Below, one piece after another: positions 26,741 through 35,749 of a DNA stretch of 64,000 nucleotides. Position numbers and translations under genes: made by a program. Within the stretch, counting starts at the first letter, position 1. Every line of letters starts with the position of its first letter. The notes below the pieces were generated by a model that saw only the letters and a program-made list of their open reading frames with translations, did no database searches and was not told the DNA's origin. The stretch is from Pseudomonas nitroreducens (GTDB lineage: Bacteria > Pseudomonadota > Gammaproteobacteria > Pseudomonadales > Pseudomonadaceae). The DNA is taken from NCBI RefSeq assembly GCF_014204515.1, contig NZ_JACHLI010000013.1:62001-126000 (forward strand), given 5' to 3'.

Positions 26741-28396
26741 TTACGGCAGGCGCGCGACGGGCGTTATCTGCCTGGGATCGGTACGCAGTTCGATCAGCGC
26801 CGGCTGGCCGCTGGCCTGGGCGCGTTCGAAGGCGGCAGCGAAGTCCTCGGTGCGCTCGACCCGTTCGCCGTGGGCGCCGAAGGCCTGGGCGAGGGCGACG
26901 AAGTCGGGGTTGCGCAGCTGCGTGGCGCTGATGCGGCCGGGGTATTCGCGCTCCTGGTGCATGCGGATGGTGCCGAGCATGCCGTTGTTGACCACGATGA
27001 CCGTCAGCGCTGCGCCGTACTGCACGGCAGTGGCCAATTCCTGCGGGTACATCATGAAGCAGCCGTCGCCGGCGAAGCACACCACGCTGCGCTGCGGGTC
27101 GCGCAGCTTGGCGGCGATGGCGGCGGGGAAACCGTAGCCCATGGCGCCGTTGGTGGGCGCGAGCTGGCAGCGCGGCGAACGGTAGCGATAGAAACGGTGC
27201 ACCCAGACGGCGTAGTTGCCGGCGCCGTTGCTGATCACCGCATCGTCCGGGAGGATTTCGTTGAGGTATTCGACGACCTGCGCCAGGTCCACGCCCTGCG
27301 GTGGCTGGGCATTCTGCGGCGGGGTGCTGTAGCTCAGGTAGTCGGCGCGGGCGGCGGCGGTCCAGTCGGCCCAGGGCACATCGGCGATGGGGGCGAGGCC
27401 GGCCAGGGCAGCGGCGATTTCCGGCATGCCGGCCTGGATGCTCTGGTCGGCCTGGTAGACGCGTCCCAGTTCGCTGGCGTCGGCATACACGTGGATCATC
27501 TGCTGCAGCGGACGCGGGCTCTGGACCAGGCTGTAGCCGGCGGTCGGCGTTTCGCTCAGGCGCGAACCCAGCACGACCAGCAGGTCGGCTTCCTGTACAC
27601 GGGCGGTGAGCTTGGGCGAGGCGCCGAAGCCGAGCTGGCCGGCGTACTGCTCGTCGCGGTTGTCGATCAGGTCCTGGCGGCGGAACGAGGCCACCAGCGG
27701 CAGGCGGTTGGCGCGGGCGAAGGCGCGCACCTGCTCGCAGGCCTCCAAGGTCCAGCCGGTGCCGCCAACGATCAGCAGCGGACGCCTGGCCTGGCTCAGG
27801 CGCTCGCGCAGTTCGGCCAGCGCATCAGCGCTGGGCGCCGCGCGAGTGATGGGCGTCGGCAGGACGTCGGCGACCTGCGCCGAGCCGAACAGCACTTCCT
27901 CCGGCAGCCCGATCACCACCGGACCGGGGCGACCCGACTGGGCTTCGCGGAAGGCGCGGGCGACGATCTCGGGGAGGCGGCGAATGTCATCGACTTCGGT
28001 GGCCCACTTGGCCAGGCCGCCGAACATCTGCCGGTAGTCCACTTCCTGGAAGGCCTCGCGGCCCTTGAACGCGCTTTCCACCTGGCCGATGAAGAGGATC
28101 ATCGGCGTGGAGTCCTGCATCGCCGTGTGCACGCCGTTGGCCGCGTGGGTCGCACCCGGCCCGCGGGTGACGAAGCAGATGCCGGGGCGGCCGGTGAGCT
28201 TGCCGTAGGCATCGGCCATGTTCGAGGCCGCGCCTTCGTGGCGGGTGACGATGGTCTGGATGCTGGTCGCGTCGTGCAGCGCATCGAGCACCGGCAGGTA
28301 GCTTTCGCCGGGGATGCAGTAGACGGTATCCACCGCGTGGTGCAGCAGGGCATCGACGAGGATCTGGCCGCCGTTGCGGGCTGGAAGGTCGGACAT
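26741..28396 (-). CDS. Thiamine-diphosphate-dependent acetolactate-synthase-like enzyme
   Basis: Cytosolic ThDP enzyme of 551 residues with all three domains. The N-terminal PYR domain has the catalytic glutamate in VTRHEGAASNMADAYGKLTG, the middle domain has LLIVGGTGWTLEACEQV, and the C-terminal PP domain carries the GDG-N cofactor motif (VCFAGDGCFMMYPQEL, then VVNNGMLGTIRMHQE). No small regulatory subunit gene lies nearby, so it is not the biosynthetic IlvBH pair. It could be a catabolic acetolactate synthase, a benzoylformate-decarboxylase-like or an oxalyl-CoA-type enzyme. ATG 28396 is chosen from the conserved GGQILVDALLHHAVDTVY start. Confidence 0.9.
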   Translation of the reverse strand: MSDLPARNGGQILVDALLHHAVDTVYCIPGESYLPVLDALHDATSIQTIVTRHEGAASNMADAYGKLTGRPGICFVTRGPGATHAANGVHTAMQDSTPMILFIGQVESAFKGREAFQEVDYRQMFGGLAKWATEVDDIRRLPEIVARAFREAQSGRPGPVVIGLPEEVLFGSAQVADVLPTPITRAAPSADALAELRERLSQARRPLLIVGGTGWTLEACEQVRAFARANRLPLVASFRRQDLIDNRDEQYAGQLGFGASPKLTARVQEADLLVVLGSRLSETPTAGYSLVQSPRPLQQMIHVYADASELGRVYQADQSIQAGMPEIAAALAGLAPIADVPWADWTAAARADYLSYSTPPQNAQPPQGVDLAQVVEYLNEILPDDAVISNGAGNYAVWVHRFYRYRSPRCQLAPTNGAMGYGFPAAIAAKLRDPQRSVVCFAGDGCFMMYPQELATAVQYGAALTVIVVNNGMLGTIRMHQEREYPGRISATQLRNPDFVALAQAFGAHGERVERTEDFAAAFERAQASGQPALIELRTDPRQITPVARLP

Positions 28397-28621
28397 GGGA
28401 AGCGGATTCCTGAATGGGCAGGGGTGCGCTGATCTTCGGCGAACTGCCGGGGTGATCCAAGCGAGCATTCTTCTCAAGGTCATTCCGCGGAGGAATGTAT
28501 CGCCCACGGTAGAGCGGCCGCGACGACGAACCGCGCTGGCGTTTTCCCAGGGTTGTCTATGGTTGATGCACGGGCGCGGTCGCGCCCGCAGGACGCTATT
28601 GCTGCAAACGGAGAACCTCCC

Positions 28622-30526
28622 ATGGACCATCTCTCGACCCGAGCGCTGCTCGCCGGCCTGTTCGCCACCTCCAGCCTGCCCCTTTACGCCGCCCTGCCTT
28701 CGGCGCCGGGCTATGTCGATGACAGCGGCTACAGCGCCGCCGCCAAGACCCGCATCCTCCCGGCGATGTTCGAGCAGCAGCTCACCAGCACGAAGTACCT
28801 CGCCAAGTCCGACAACCCATTGATCACCCTGGCCGAATCCAGCGGCTTCAAGCAGACCTCCGACTATCACCAGACTCGCGCCTGGCTGCAGCAGCTGGCC
28901 GATGCCTCCGGCAGCGCCATCACCTTGAGCGACCTGCCGGAGAACAGCGCCACCGGCGAGCCGATGCTGCTGGTCACCGCCAGCCGTGAGGCGGACAAGT
29001 CAGCGGCCGGGCTGAACAAGTCCGGCAAGCCGACCATTTTCGTCGAGGCGGAAATCCACCCCGGCGAAGCCAACGGCAAGGACGCCATGTTCATGCTGCT
29101 GCGCGACATGACCACTGGCGACAAGCCGCTGGCCGGGCTGCTGGACAAGATCAACATCGTCTTCATCCCCACCGTGAACATCGATGGCGACCTGCGTCGC
29201 AGCCCCTACGGGCGGATCAACCAGAACGGCCCGGAGGTCACCGGCTGGCGGGCCAACGGCCTGAACTACAACCTCAACCGCGACTTCACCAAGCTCGACA
29301 GCGCGGAGATCCGCAACGTCGCCTCGGTGTTCAACCAGTACGACCTGAGCTTCTTCGTCGACACCCACTCCACCGATGGCGCGATGTACCCCTACGACAG
29401 CTCCTATTGCCACAACGGCAATGGCTGGTCGCCGGCCTCAAGCGAGTGGATGGACAAGGTCATGCGCCCGCCGGTGTACAAGGAGCTGGAGGGCGGCGGG
29501 CATGTGGTCCACGAGTGCATCAGCTTCAACGACAACCAGGACCCGACCAAGGGTTATTACCCCTACCGCACGGACCTGGCGCGCTTCTCCAACCAGTACG
29601 GCGACATCCGCAACGTGCCCTCGATCCTCATCGAGCAGCACGCACTGCATCCCTACGAAACCCAGGTGCTGGGCAACTATGTGATGCTCAAGGCGATGTT
29701 CCAGGTGATCGGCGACAACACCGACTCGCTCAAGCAGGCCATCGCCAAGGACCGTGAACGCCTGGCCGCGCAGAAGGAAGTGATCCTCACCTGGAAGCCC
29801 GGCAAGGAGCAGCACACGCCGTTCACCGTGGGTGATTACCGCTACGAGGAGTCGCCGATCACCGGGAAGAAGACCATCGTCTGGAGCAACAAGCCCAAGC
29901 AGCTCGATGTGCCGATCAGCGACAACTCGGTGCCGGACCTGGTGGTGAAGCGGCCGAAGCAGTACGTGGTGCCCGTGCAGTGGAGCGAAGTGATTGCGCG
30001 CCTGAAGTCCCACGGCATCCAGATGAAGACCCTGGACAAGGCCACGCCTATCGAGGTGACCCTGTATCGCATGGACGACATCAAGCTGGCCGGTGGTTTC
30101 GAGCCGGATCGTGCCGCCAGCAACGAGATTCCCGGTTACGAGGGGCATCTGCTGGTCAGCGGTGTGGGCAAGCCGTTCCAGCGCCTGCAGACCTACCCGG
30201 CCGGCTCGGTGGTGATCGACACCGACCAGCCGCTGGGCGTGCTGGCGGTCAACCTGCTGACGGCGGAAAGTCCGGATTCGTTCTGGTCCTGGGGCTTCTT
30301 CAATTCGACCCTGGTGGTGGCCGAGGAGCCGGAGGAGTACGTGATGGAGCCGATGGCGCGCAAGATGCTCGCCGAGGACCCGAAGCTCAAAGCCGAGTTC
30401 GAGAAGAAGCTGAAAGACGACCAGGCCTTCGCCAAGGACGCCCACGCGCGGCTGCAGTGGTTCTACCAGCGCACGCCGTTCTATGACGTGAATGCCTACG
30501 TGTACCCGGTGGGGACGGTGTACTGA
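28622..30526 (+). CDS. Secreted M14-family zinc carboxypeptidase
   Basis: Predicted exported metallopeptidase of 634 residues. A signal peptide spans about residues 1-24 (MDHLSTRALLAGLFATSSLP then LYA). The zinc site follows the M14 pattern: HPGEANGKDAMF supplies the HxxE pair and VDTHSTDGAMYPYD the second histidine. NIDGDLRRSPYGRINQNGPE lies in the substrate-binding region. The C-terminal third is an additional domain of unknown role. ATG 28622 follows GAGAACCTCC and begins the signal peptide. The specificity (peptides or cell-wall) is open. Confidence 0.9.
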   Translation: MDHLSTRALLAGLFATSSLPLYAALPSAPGYVDDSGYSAAAKTRILPAMFEQQLTSTKYLAKSDNPLITLAESSGFKQTSDYHQTRAWLQQLADASGSAITLSDLPENSATGEPMLLVTASREADKSAAGLNKSGKPTIFVEAEIHPGEANGKDAMFMLLRDMTTGDKPLAGLLDKINIVFIPTVNIDGDLRRSPYGRINQNGPEVTGWRANGLNYNLNRDFTKLDSAEIRNVASVFNQYDLSFFVDTHSTDGAMYPYDSSYCHNGNGWSPASSEWMDKVMRPPVYKELEGGGHVVHECISFNDNQDPTKGYYPYRTDLARFSNQYGDIRNVPSILIEQHALHPYETQVLGNYVMLKAMFQVIGDNTDSLKQAIAKDRERLAAQKEVILTWKPGKEQHTPFTVGDYRYEESPITGKKTIVWSNKPKQLDVPISDNSVPDLVVKRPKQYVVPVQWSEVIARLKSHGIQMKTLDKATPIEVTLYRMDDIKLAGGFEPDRAASNEIPGYEGHLLVSGVGKPFQRLQTYPAGSVVIDTDQPLGVLAVNLLTAESPDSFWSWGFFNSTLVVAEEPEEYVMEPMARKMLAEDPKLKAEFEKKLKDDQAFAKDAHARLQWFYQRTPFYDVNAYVYPVGTVY

Positions 30527-30532
30527 GGCTCT

Positions 30533-30886
30533 TCAGGGTTGTTGCTGGCGCAGCTCTCGCAGCTGTGCCAGCAGCTTGGGGACTTCGTCGCGGACGATGC
30601 TCCAGAGCGTGTCGTTGTCGATGCCCAGGTAGCCGTGAATCAGCCGATTGCGAGTGGCCACCAGCATGCGCCAGGGAACTTGCGGGTGCGCCTGGCGAAC
30701 GTCATCGGGGATGCGGGTCGCGGCTTCTCCGATGATTTCCAGATTGCGCAAGGTCGCGTCATAGACCATCGGGTTATCCACGAACGCCTGCTGGTCCAGA
30801 TTGGCGCAATAGCCGATGACCTTCTTGGCGCAGGCGATCATGTCGTCGACATAGAAATACCAGACTCGCTCCGCGCGTTCAGACAT
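30533..30886 (-). CDS. hepT: HepT-like HEPN ribonuclease toxin
   Basis: HEPN-domain protein of 117 residues. The catalytic RX4HXY motif is intact as RNRLIHGY, following WRMLVAT. The helical body (EIIGEAATRIPDDVRQAHPQ) is typical of HepT/DUF86. In characterised HepT/MntA pairs the toxin is an RNase and MntA adds AMP to the tyrosine of this motif. Its start lies within the end of the nucleotidyltransferase gene (8-bp overlap), so translation is coupled. It is convergent with the M14 peptidase, 6 bp away. Confidence 0.93.
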   Translation of the reverse strand: MSERAERVWYFYVDDMIACAKKVIGYCANLDQQAFVDNPMVYDATLRNLEIIGEAATRIPDDVRQAHPQVPWRMLVATRNRLIHGYLGIDNDTLWSIVRDEVPKLLAQLRELRQQQP

Positions 30887-31169
30887 TCACCGCCTCTGCT
30901 TCGATGAAGGGGCGTAACTCCGGGCGCAGGGCTTTTTCGGTGACCAGGTCAACGCTGCTGCCGAGCAAGTCTTCCAGATAGAACTGCACGCCGAAGTAAC
31001 GCTCCGAGGTGGCCGGGCCGTCGAAACCAACCAGGATATCCACATCGCTATCTGGCCGTGCGTTGTCACGGACGGTGGAGCCGAACAGGGCCAGACGCAC
31101 GACGCCGTAGCGCTGCGCCAGCTCGGGCTTGCACTGTTCCAGCAAGTTCAGGGTGCGATCACGGGTCAT
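30879..31169 (-). CDS. mntA: MntA-like minimal nucleotidyltransferase antitoxin
   Basis: Protein of 96 residues. The minimal nucleotidyltransferase motif is intact: LFGSTVRDNARPDSDVDILV contains GSx10DxD, the metal-binding aspartates. LEDLLGSSVDLVTEKALRPE is the family's third acidic region. It should neutralise the overlapping HepT by AMPylation. The gene comes first in the pair, as usual for this type VII system. Its promoter must lie in the short gap 31170-31221 or in read-through from the SRPBCC gene. Confidence 0.93.
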   Translation of the reverse strand: MTRDRTLNLLEQCKPELAQRYGVVRLALFGSTVRDNARPDSDVDILVGFDGPATSERYFGVQFYLEDLLGSSVDLVTEKALRPELRPFIEAEAVNV

Positions 31170-31221
31170 GGACTGCTCAGGTGTCCTGAGAATGCTCTGA
31201 CGTTAGCATAGGCGTCGGGCT

Positions 31222-31680
31222 TCAGGGCAGTCGGGCCGCGCGGCGGCGCAGCGAGCGGTGGCGGCCGGCGAAGAACAGGCGCAGGAAAAGCTTCACCAGC
31301 GGCGCGCCGAAGACGGGATCGACGGTGAGCTGGTCGACCACCCGGGTGCCCTGGGCGCAAGGCTCCAGGGTGCGTTCGTGACGCCACAGGCGCATGCCGG
31401 TCATCGGTGATTCCTCGATGAAGCCTTCTCCGCTGCGCAGTTCGCGCAGGGTCAGGCGCGAGGTGCCCAGCGGGATTATCCCCAGCAGCCAGAGCCAGCT
31501 GGTGAACAGCGGCTGGCCGGGCATTATCTGCAGGTCTTCGAGGTTGTTGATGCCGTGCGGGATGCTCATCCACAGCAGCGGGCGCATCTCGTCGCGCAGG
31601 CAGCGCACGTCGGTGATCCAGCGCCAGGCCAGTTCCGGGTCGGCGCGCAGGGTGGATTCGAAGCGCAGCGTGATGCTCAT
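31222..31680 (-). CDS. SRPBCC (START-like) family protein
   Basis: Small protein of 152 residues with a START-like ligand-binding fold: MSITLRFESTLRADPELAWR at the N-terminus, a mid-strand with HERTLEPCAQGTRVVDQLTV and a C-terminal long helix (LVKLFLRLFFAGRHRSLRRR) that is strongly basic. Ligand unknown. ATG 31680 gives the domain's first strand; an in-frame ATG 33 bases upstream would place the valS terminator in coding sequence. It lies between that terminator and the toxin-antitoxin genes. Confidence 0.82.
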   Translation of the reverse strand: MSITLRFESTLRADPELAWRWITDVRCLRDEMRPLLWMSIPHGINNLEDLQIMPGQPLFTSWLWLLGIIPLGTSRLTLRELRSGEGFIEESPMTGMRLWRHERTLEPCAQGTRVVDQLTVDPVFGAPLVKLFLRLFFAGRHRSLRRRAARLP

Positions 31681-31701
31681 TTTCCCGACCCCAGAAAAGC
31701 A

Positions 31702-31726
31702 AAAGGCCCGCACGAGGCGGGCCTTT
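31702..31726 (-). terminator. Rho-independent terminator of valS
   Basis: AAAGGCCCGC (31702-31711), 5-base loop, GCGGGCCTTT (31717-31726). On the minus strand it ends in TTTTGCTTTT just 10 bp after the valS stop. Confidence 0.9.
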
Positions 31727-31735
31727 CGTTGGCAC

Positions 31736-34585
31736 TTACAGGCTGGCGATCTTCTCGCGCTGCTGGATCAGGTTGGTCACCGCCTGCTCGGCTTCAGCCA
31801 GCTTGGCGCGTTCCTTCTCGATCACTTCCGGCGGCGCCTTGGCGACGAAGCCTTCGTTGGACAGCTTGCCGCCCACGCGTTTGACTTCGCCTTCCAGGCG
31901 CTGGATTTCCTTGTCCAGGCGGGCCATCTCGGCGGCCTTGTCGATCAGCCCGGCCATCGGTACCAGCACCTGCAGGTCGCCGACCAGCGCAGTGGCGGAC
32001 ATCGGCGGTTCTTCGCCTTCGTCGAGCACGCGGATGGTCTCAAGCTTCGCCAGCTTCATCAGCAGCGGCTCGTTGTCGGCCAGGCGGCGGTGGTCTTCGG
32101 GCGATGCGTTGTTCAGCACAAGGTCGATGCGCTTGGCCATGGAGATGTTCATCTCGCCGCGGATCTGGCGGATGCCCAGCATCAGCGCCTTGACCCACTC
32201 GATGTCGCCTTCGGCAGCGGCGTCGATCTTCGCCTCGTCGGCGATCGGCCAGGGTTGCAGCATCAGCGTGTCACCGGATTTCGCAGCGGCGCCCTTGATG
32301 CGCTGCCAGATTTCCTCGGTGATGAACGGCATGAACGGGTGCGCCAGGCGCAGGGCGGTTTCCAGCACGCGCGCCAGGGTGCGACGGGTGCCGCGCTGAC
32401 GCTCGATCGGCGCGCTCTCGTCCCACAGCACCGGCTTGACCAGCTCCAGGTACCAGGCGCAGTACTCGTCCCAGATGAACTCGTAGAGGGCCTGGGTGGC
32501 GAGGTCGAAGCGGAAGGCGTCGAGCTGGCGCGCGACTTCGATCTCGGTGCGCTGCAGGGCGGAGATGATCCAGCGGTCCACCGAGGACAGCTCGACCGGC
32601 TCGCCATTCACGCCGGTGTCCTTGCCATCGGTGTTCTCGATGACGAAGTTGGCGGCGTTCCACAGCTTGTTGCAGAAGTTGCGGTAGCCCTCGACGCGGC
32701 CCATGTCGAACTTGATGTCACGACCGGTGGAAGCCAGCGAGCAAAAGGTGAAGCGCAGGGCGTCGGTGCCGTAGCTGGCGATGCCCTCGGGGAACTCGGC
32801 CCTGGTCTGCTTGGCGATCTTCTCGGCGAGCTTGGGCTGCATCATGCCGCTGGTACGTTTCTCCAGCAGCTCGTCGAGGGTGATGCCATCGACGATGTCC
32901 AGCGGGTCGAGCACGTTGCCCTTGGACTTGGACATCTTCTGGCCCTGGCCGTCGCGCACCAGACCGTGGACGTAGACGGTCTTGAACGGGATCTGCGCGG
33001 TGCCATCGCCATTCTTCATCAGGTGCATGGTCAGCATGATCATGCGTGCGACCCAGAAGAAGATGATGTCGAAGCCGGTCACCAGCACGTCGGTGGGGTG
33101 GAAGGTCTTCAGGTATTCGGTCTGTTCCGGCCAGCCGAGGGTGGAGAAGGTCCACAGGCCCGAGCTGAACCAGGTGTCGAGGACGTCTTCGTCCTGGCGC
33201 AGGTTGGCGTCGCCCAGGTTGTGCTTGGCGCGCACTTCGGCCTCGTTGCGGCCGACGTAGACATTGCCGGCATCGTCGTACCAGGCCGGGATGCGGTGGC
33301 CCCACCACAGCTGGCGGCTGATGCACCAGTCCTGGATGTCGCGCATCCAGCTGAAGTACATGTTCTCGTACTGCTTGGGCACGAACTGGATGCGGCCATC
33401 TTCCACGGCAGCGATGGCCGGTTCGGCCAGCGGCTTGGTGGAGACGTACCACTGGTCGGTCAGCCAGGGTTCGATGACGGTGCCGGAGCGGTCGCCCTTG
33501 GGCACTTTCAGCGCGTGGTCGTCGATCTTCTCGAGCAGGCCGGCGGCCTCGAAGTCGGCGACGATCTGCTTGCGTGCGACGAAGCGGTCGAGACCGGCGT
33601 AGGCAGCGGGCAGGCTGGCGTCCAGCTCCGCATTGACGCTGCCGTCGAGCTTGAACACCTGGGCAACGGCGAGGACGGCGGCGTCCTTGTCGAAGATGTT
33701 GATCAGCGGCAGGTCGTGGCGCTTGCCGACTTCGTAGTCGTTGAAGTCGTGGGCCGGGGTGATCTTCACGCAGCCGGTGCCGAACTCGCGGTCGACGTAG
33801 TCGTCGGCGACGATCGGGATGCGTCGGCCCACCAGCGGCAGGTCGATGAAGGTGCCGATCAGCGCGGCGTAGCGCTCGTCTTCCGGGTGCACGGCGACGG
33901 CGCTGTCACCCAGCACGGTTTCCGGACGGGTGGTGGCGACGACCAGGTGGTCCTTGCCGTCGGCGGTCTTGTTGCCGTCGGCCAGCGGGTAGCGCAGGTG
34001 CCAGAGGTGGCCCTTCTCGTCGTGGTTCTCCACTTCGAGGTCGGAAATGGCGGTGTGGAACTTGGTGTCCCAGTTGACCAGGCGCTTGCCGCGGTAGATC
34101 AGGCCGTCCTCGTGCAGACGCACGAAGGCTTCCTTCACGGCGTTGGACAGGCCTTCGTCCATGGTGAAGCGCTCGCGCGACCAGTCCACGGAGGAACCCA
34201 GGCGGCGAATCTGGCGGGTAATGGTGCCGCCGGACTGGTCCTTCCACTCCCAGACCTTCTCCAGGAACTTCTCGCGGCCCAGGTCGTGACGGGCGATGCC
34301 CTGGGCGGCCAGCTGGCGCTCCACCACCATCTGGGTGGCGATGCCGGCGTGGTCGGTTCCCGGCTGCCACAGGGTGTTGCGGCCCTGCATGCGGCGGTAG
34401 CGGATCAGCGCGTCCATGATGGCGTTGTTGAAGCCGTGGCCCATGTGCAGGCTGCCGGTGACGTTCGGCGGCGGGATCATGATGGTGTACGGCTCGCCGG
34501 AACCTTGCGGGGCGAAGTAGTTCTCTTGCTCCCACAGGGGGTACCAGTGGGATTCGATGGCGTGGGGCTGGTAGGTCTTGTCCAT
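31736..34585 (-). CDS. valS: Valyl-tRNA synthetase
   Basis: Class I aminoacyl-tRNA synthetase of 949 residues, charging tRNA-Val. The HIGH-type motif is HMGH at residues 47-50 and KMSKS is at about 551-555 in [14 protein letters not shown]. The editing domain lies between them ([19 protein letters not shown]). The C-terminal 60 residues form the coiled coil seen in ValRS ([20 protein letters not shown]). A strong terminator follows. Upstream lies a long repeat-rich gap. Confidence 0.99.
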   Translation of the reverse strand: MDKTYQPHAIESHWYPLWEQENYFAPQGSGEPYTIMIPPPNVTGSLHMGHGFNNAIMDALIRYRRMQGRNTLWQPGTDHAGIATQMVVERQLAAQGIARHDLGREKFLEKVWEWKDQSGGTITRQIRRLGSSVDWSRERFTMDEGLSNAVKEAFVRLHEDGLIYRGKRLVNWDTKFHTAISDLEVENHDEKGHLWHLRYPLADGNKTADGKDHLVVATTRPETVLGDSAVAVHPEDERYAALIGTFIDLPLVGRRIPIVADDYVDREFGTGCVKITPAHDFNDYEVGKRHDLPLINIFDKDAAVLAVAQVFKLDGSVNAELDASLPAAYAGLDRFVARKQIVADFEAAGLLEKIDDHALKVPKGDRSGTVIEPWLTDQWYVSTKPLAEPAIAAVEDGRIQFVPKQYENMYFSWMRDIQDWCISRQLWWGHRIPAWYDDAGNVYVGRNEAEVRAKHNLGDANLRQDEDVLDTWFSSGLWTFSTLGWPEQTEYLKTFHPTDVLVTGFDIIFFWVARMIMLTMHLMKNGDGTAQIPFKTVYVHGLVRDGQGQKMSKSKGNVLDPLDIVDGITLDELLEKRTSGMMQPKLAEKIAKQTRAEFPEGIASYGTDALRFTFCSLASTGRDIKFDMGRVEGYRNFCNKLWNAANFVIENTDGKDTGVNGEPVELSSVDRWIISALQRTEIEVARQLDAFRFDLATQALYEFIWDEYCAWYLELVKPVLWDESAPIERQRGTRRTLARVLETALRLAHPFMPFITEEIWQRIKGAAAKSGDTLMLQPWPIADEAKIDAAAEGDIEWVKALMLGIRQIRGEMNISMAKRIDLVLNNASPEDHRRLADNEPLLMKLAKLETIRVLDEGEEPPMSATALVGDLQVLVPMAGLIDKAAEMARLDKEIQRLEGEVKRVGGKLSNEGFVAKAPPEVIEKERAKLAEAEQAVTNLIQQREKIASL

Positions 34586-34702
34586 GAGCGCGGCGGGACC
34601 CTGATAAGGCTAGACGGAAAACCGCTGAGTATAGCGGGAGGCGGGGAGATCAGGCCACCGGTGTGGTGGGAGGCGTGTCCGCTGCTCCGTCGTTTTCGTG
34701 AG

Positions 34703-34800
34703 CGTAGGAGCGGACTTCGTCCGCGAACGGCCCACGGCGCGTTCTTAGAGGTTGGCTCGGGTGGTTTTGCTTCTGTAGGAGCGGAGCTTCTCCGCGATGC
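34703..34800. repeat. Two tandem REP copies (GGACTTCGTCC and GGAGCTTCTCC variants)
   Basis: CGTAGGAGCGGACTTCGTCC starts at 34703 and CTGTAGGAGCGGAGCTTCTC starts at 34773. Both have the same orientation, unlike the inverted pairs elsewhere. Their palindromic hearts differ (GACTTCGTC against GAGCTTCTC) while the GTAGGAGCG head is kept, which is compensatory change preserving the hairpin. Confidence 0.8.
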
Positions 34801-34920
34801 TTTTGCTCCGGGTGTTCGGCGTCGCTTCGGCGTACGCGCGAGCTTCTTGTTTCGCCCCTCGGCGAGTCACTTCTTCCGAACGCCGAAGAAGTAACCAAGA
34901 AGGCTTGCCCCTCCATCCGG

Positions 34921-35052
34921 TTTTTCGCTTAGGCGAAAAATTCCCTCGTCGAAGCGCAGTTTCAGGGGCACGCGCTGACGGGCCATCCCTGGCCCGACAG
35001 CGCTCTCGCGGCATCCATGCCGCTCAACCCCTGAAACTGCGCTTCAACGAGG
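34921..35052. repeat. Structured intergenic element with 25-bp inverted arms and two inner hairpins
   Basis: Arms at 34944-34968 and 35028-35052 are inverse complements over 25 bp with one mismatch; the core is GAAGCGCAGTTTCAGGGG. The 59-bp interior holds two hairpins: GCGCTG...GGGCCA-TCCC-TGGCCC...CAGCGC and GCGGCAT-CC-ATGCCGC. A separate perfect hairpin TTTTTCGC-TTAG-GCGAAAAA lies at 34921-34940. The whole would fold as a three-way junction in single-stranded DNA or RNA. Small frames over it read as translated repeat, not genes. It lies in the 770-bp gap 34586-35358, in which I see no supportable gene. Confidence 0.75.
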
Positions 35053-35133
35053 CCTCCTGAAAGGGGCCGTCCGGAGTGCGCGGGTGTTTCTCTGGAAGCC
35101 TCTAAAAGCCAAAGCCGGGAGTTAGCGGCTCTT

Positions 35134-35215
35134 TGTAGGAGCGAGCTTGCTCGCGAACCCGCCCCAGGCTGCAGCGCAGGCGGGAAACCATCGCGGACAG
35201 AGTCCGCTCCTACGC
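35134..35215. repeat. Mixed REP pair (GAGCTTGCTCGC and GGACAGAGTCC)
   Basis: TGTAGGAGCGAGCTTGCTCG starts at 35134 and the opposing copy, ending AGAGTCCGCTCCTACGC, closes at 35215. The partners carry different hearts, so this is a hybrid pair. A further single copy, CGTAGGAGCGGACTCCGTCC, starts at 35299. Confidence 0.8.
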
Positions 35216-35298
35216 CCAGGCGGGGATTCGATGTTTGGGGTAGTACGCGCACGCGATCGCGCGCATGGCTGAAGATCGGCGCGGGAATTCGGGCGCGC

Positions 35299-35324
35299 GT
35301 AGGAGCGGACTCCGTCCGCGATCG
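35299..35324. repeat. Single REP copy
   Basis: CGTAGGAGCGGACTCCGTCC followed by GCGATC. It lies 35 bp beyond the stop of the small gene next to holC and has no inverted partner nearby. Confidence 0.75.
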
Positions 35325-35358
35325 GTCCGCCGCCGCGCGGAGAGGGCCGGGGCGGGGA

Positions 35359-35730
35359 TCAGGGCTTGCGCTGGGCCAGCAGGCGCTGCATCCGGGCTTC
35401 CAGGCGGCGCTGCAGTTCGGCTTCGATCTGCGGGGCGAAGTCGTCGAGGACGTCCTGCAGGATCAGCTGGGCGGCAGCGCGCAGTTCCAGGTCCAGGCGC
35501 TGCAGTTCGCTGGCGGCCGGCGAGGCCTTTGGGGCCTCGGGCTGGGGTGCGACGGGCTCAGGCGCCTGGGGCGCCGGCGTGACGATGTCGGAGAGCAGCG
35601 GGATGTTGTCCGGCTCGAAGGATTCGGTGAGCAGGGGCGGCTCGGCGCCCGACTCGTCCAGCAGGTCCTGGATCTTCTTCAGGTCTTCCAGCAGGTGGTC
35701 GGGGTCGTGCGGGGGCTTGCGGTTGTCCAT
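35359..35730 (-). CDS. Conserved protein downstream of holC, Pro/Glu-rich centre
   Basis: Protein of 123 residues. The N-terminus is acidic (HLLEDLKKIQDLLDESGAEP), the centre is a Pro/Ala/Glu linker (PAPQAPEPVAPQPEAPKASP), and the C-terminus is helical (LELRAAAQLILQDVLDDFAP then EAELQRRLEARMQRLL). No catalytic motif is visible. It follows holC with a 19-bp gap and is conserved there in Pseudomonas by my recollection, where it is sometimes mislabelled as a polymerase subunit. Function unknown. Confidence 0.82.
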   Translation of the reverse strand: MDNRKPPHDPDHLLEDLKKIQDLLDESGAEPPLLTESFEPDNIPLLSDIVTPAPQAPEPVAPQPEAPKASPAASELQRLDLELRAAAQLILQDVLDDFAPQIEAELQRRLEARMQRLLAQRKP

Positions 35731-35749
35731 GATCTTGGCGGAAACGCTC

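Noticed and set aside
31394..34894. 1166-codon open frame on the plus strand opposite valS
   Set aside because: Shadow of valS; no start context, no recognisable domain, and valS has both synthetase signatures.
34650..35252. Three small frames upstream of valS
   Set aside because: They translate repeats and the structured element. Similar predicted proteins recur in Pseudomonas genomes only because the repeat recurs.
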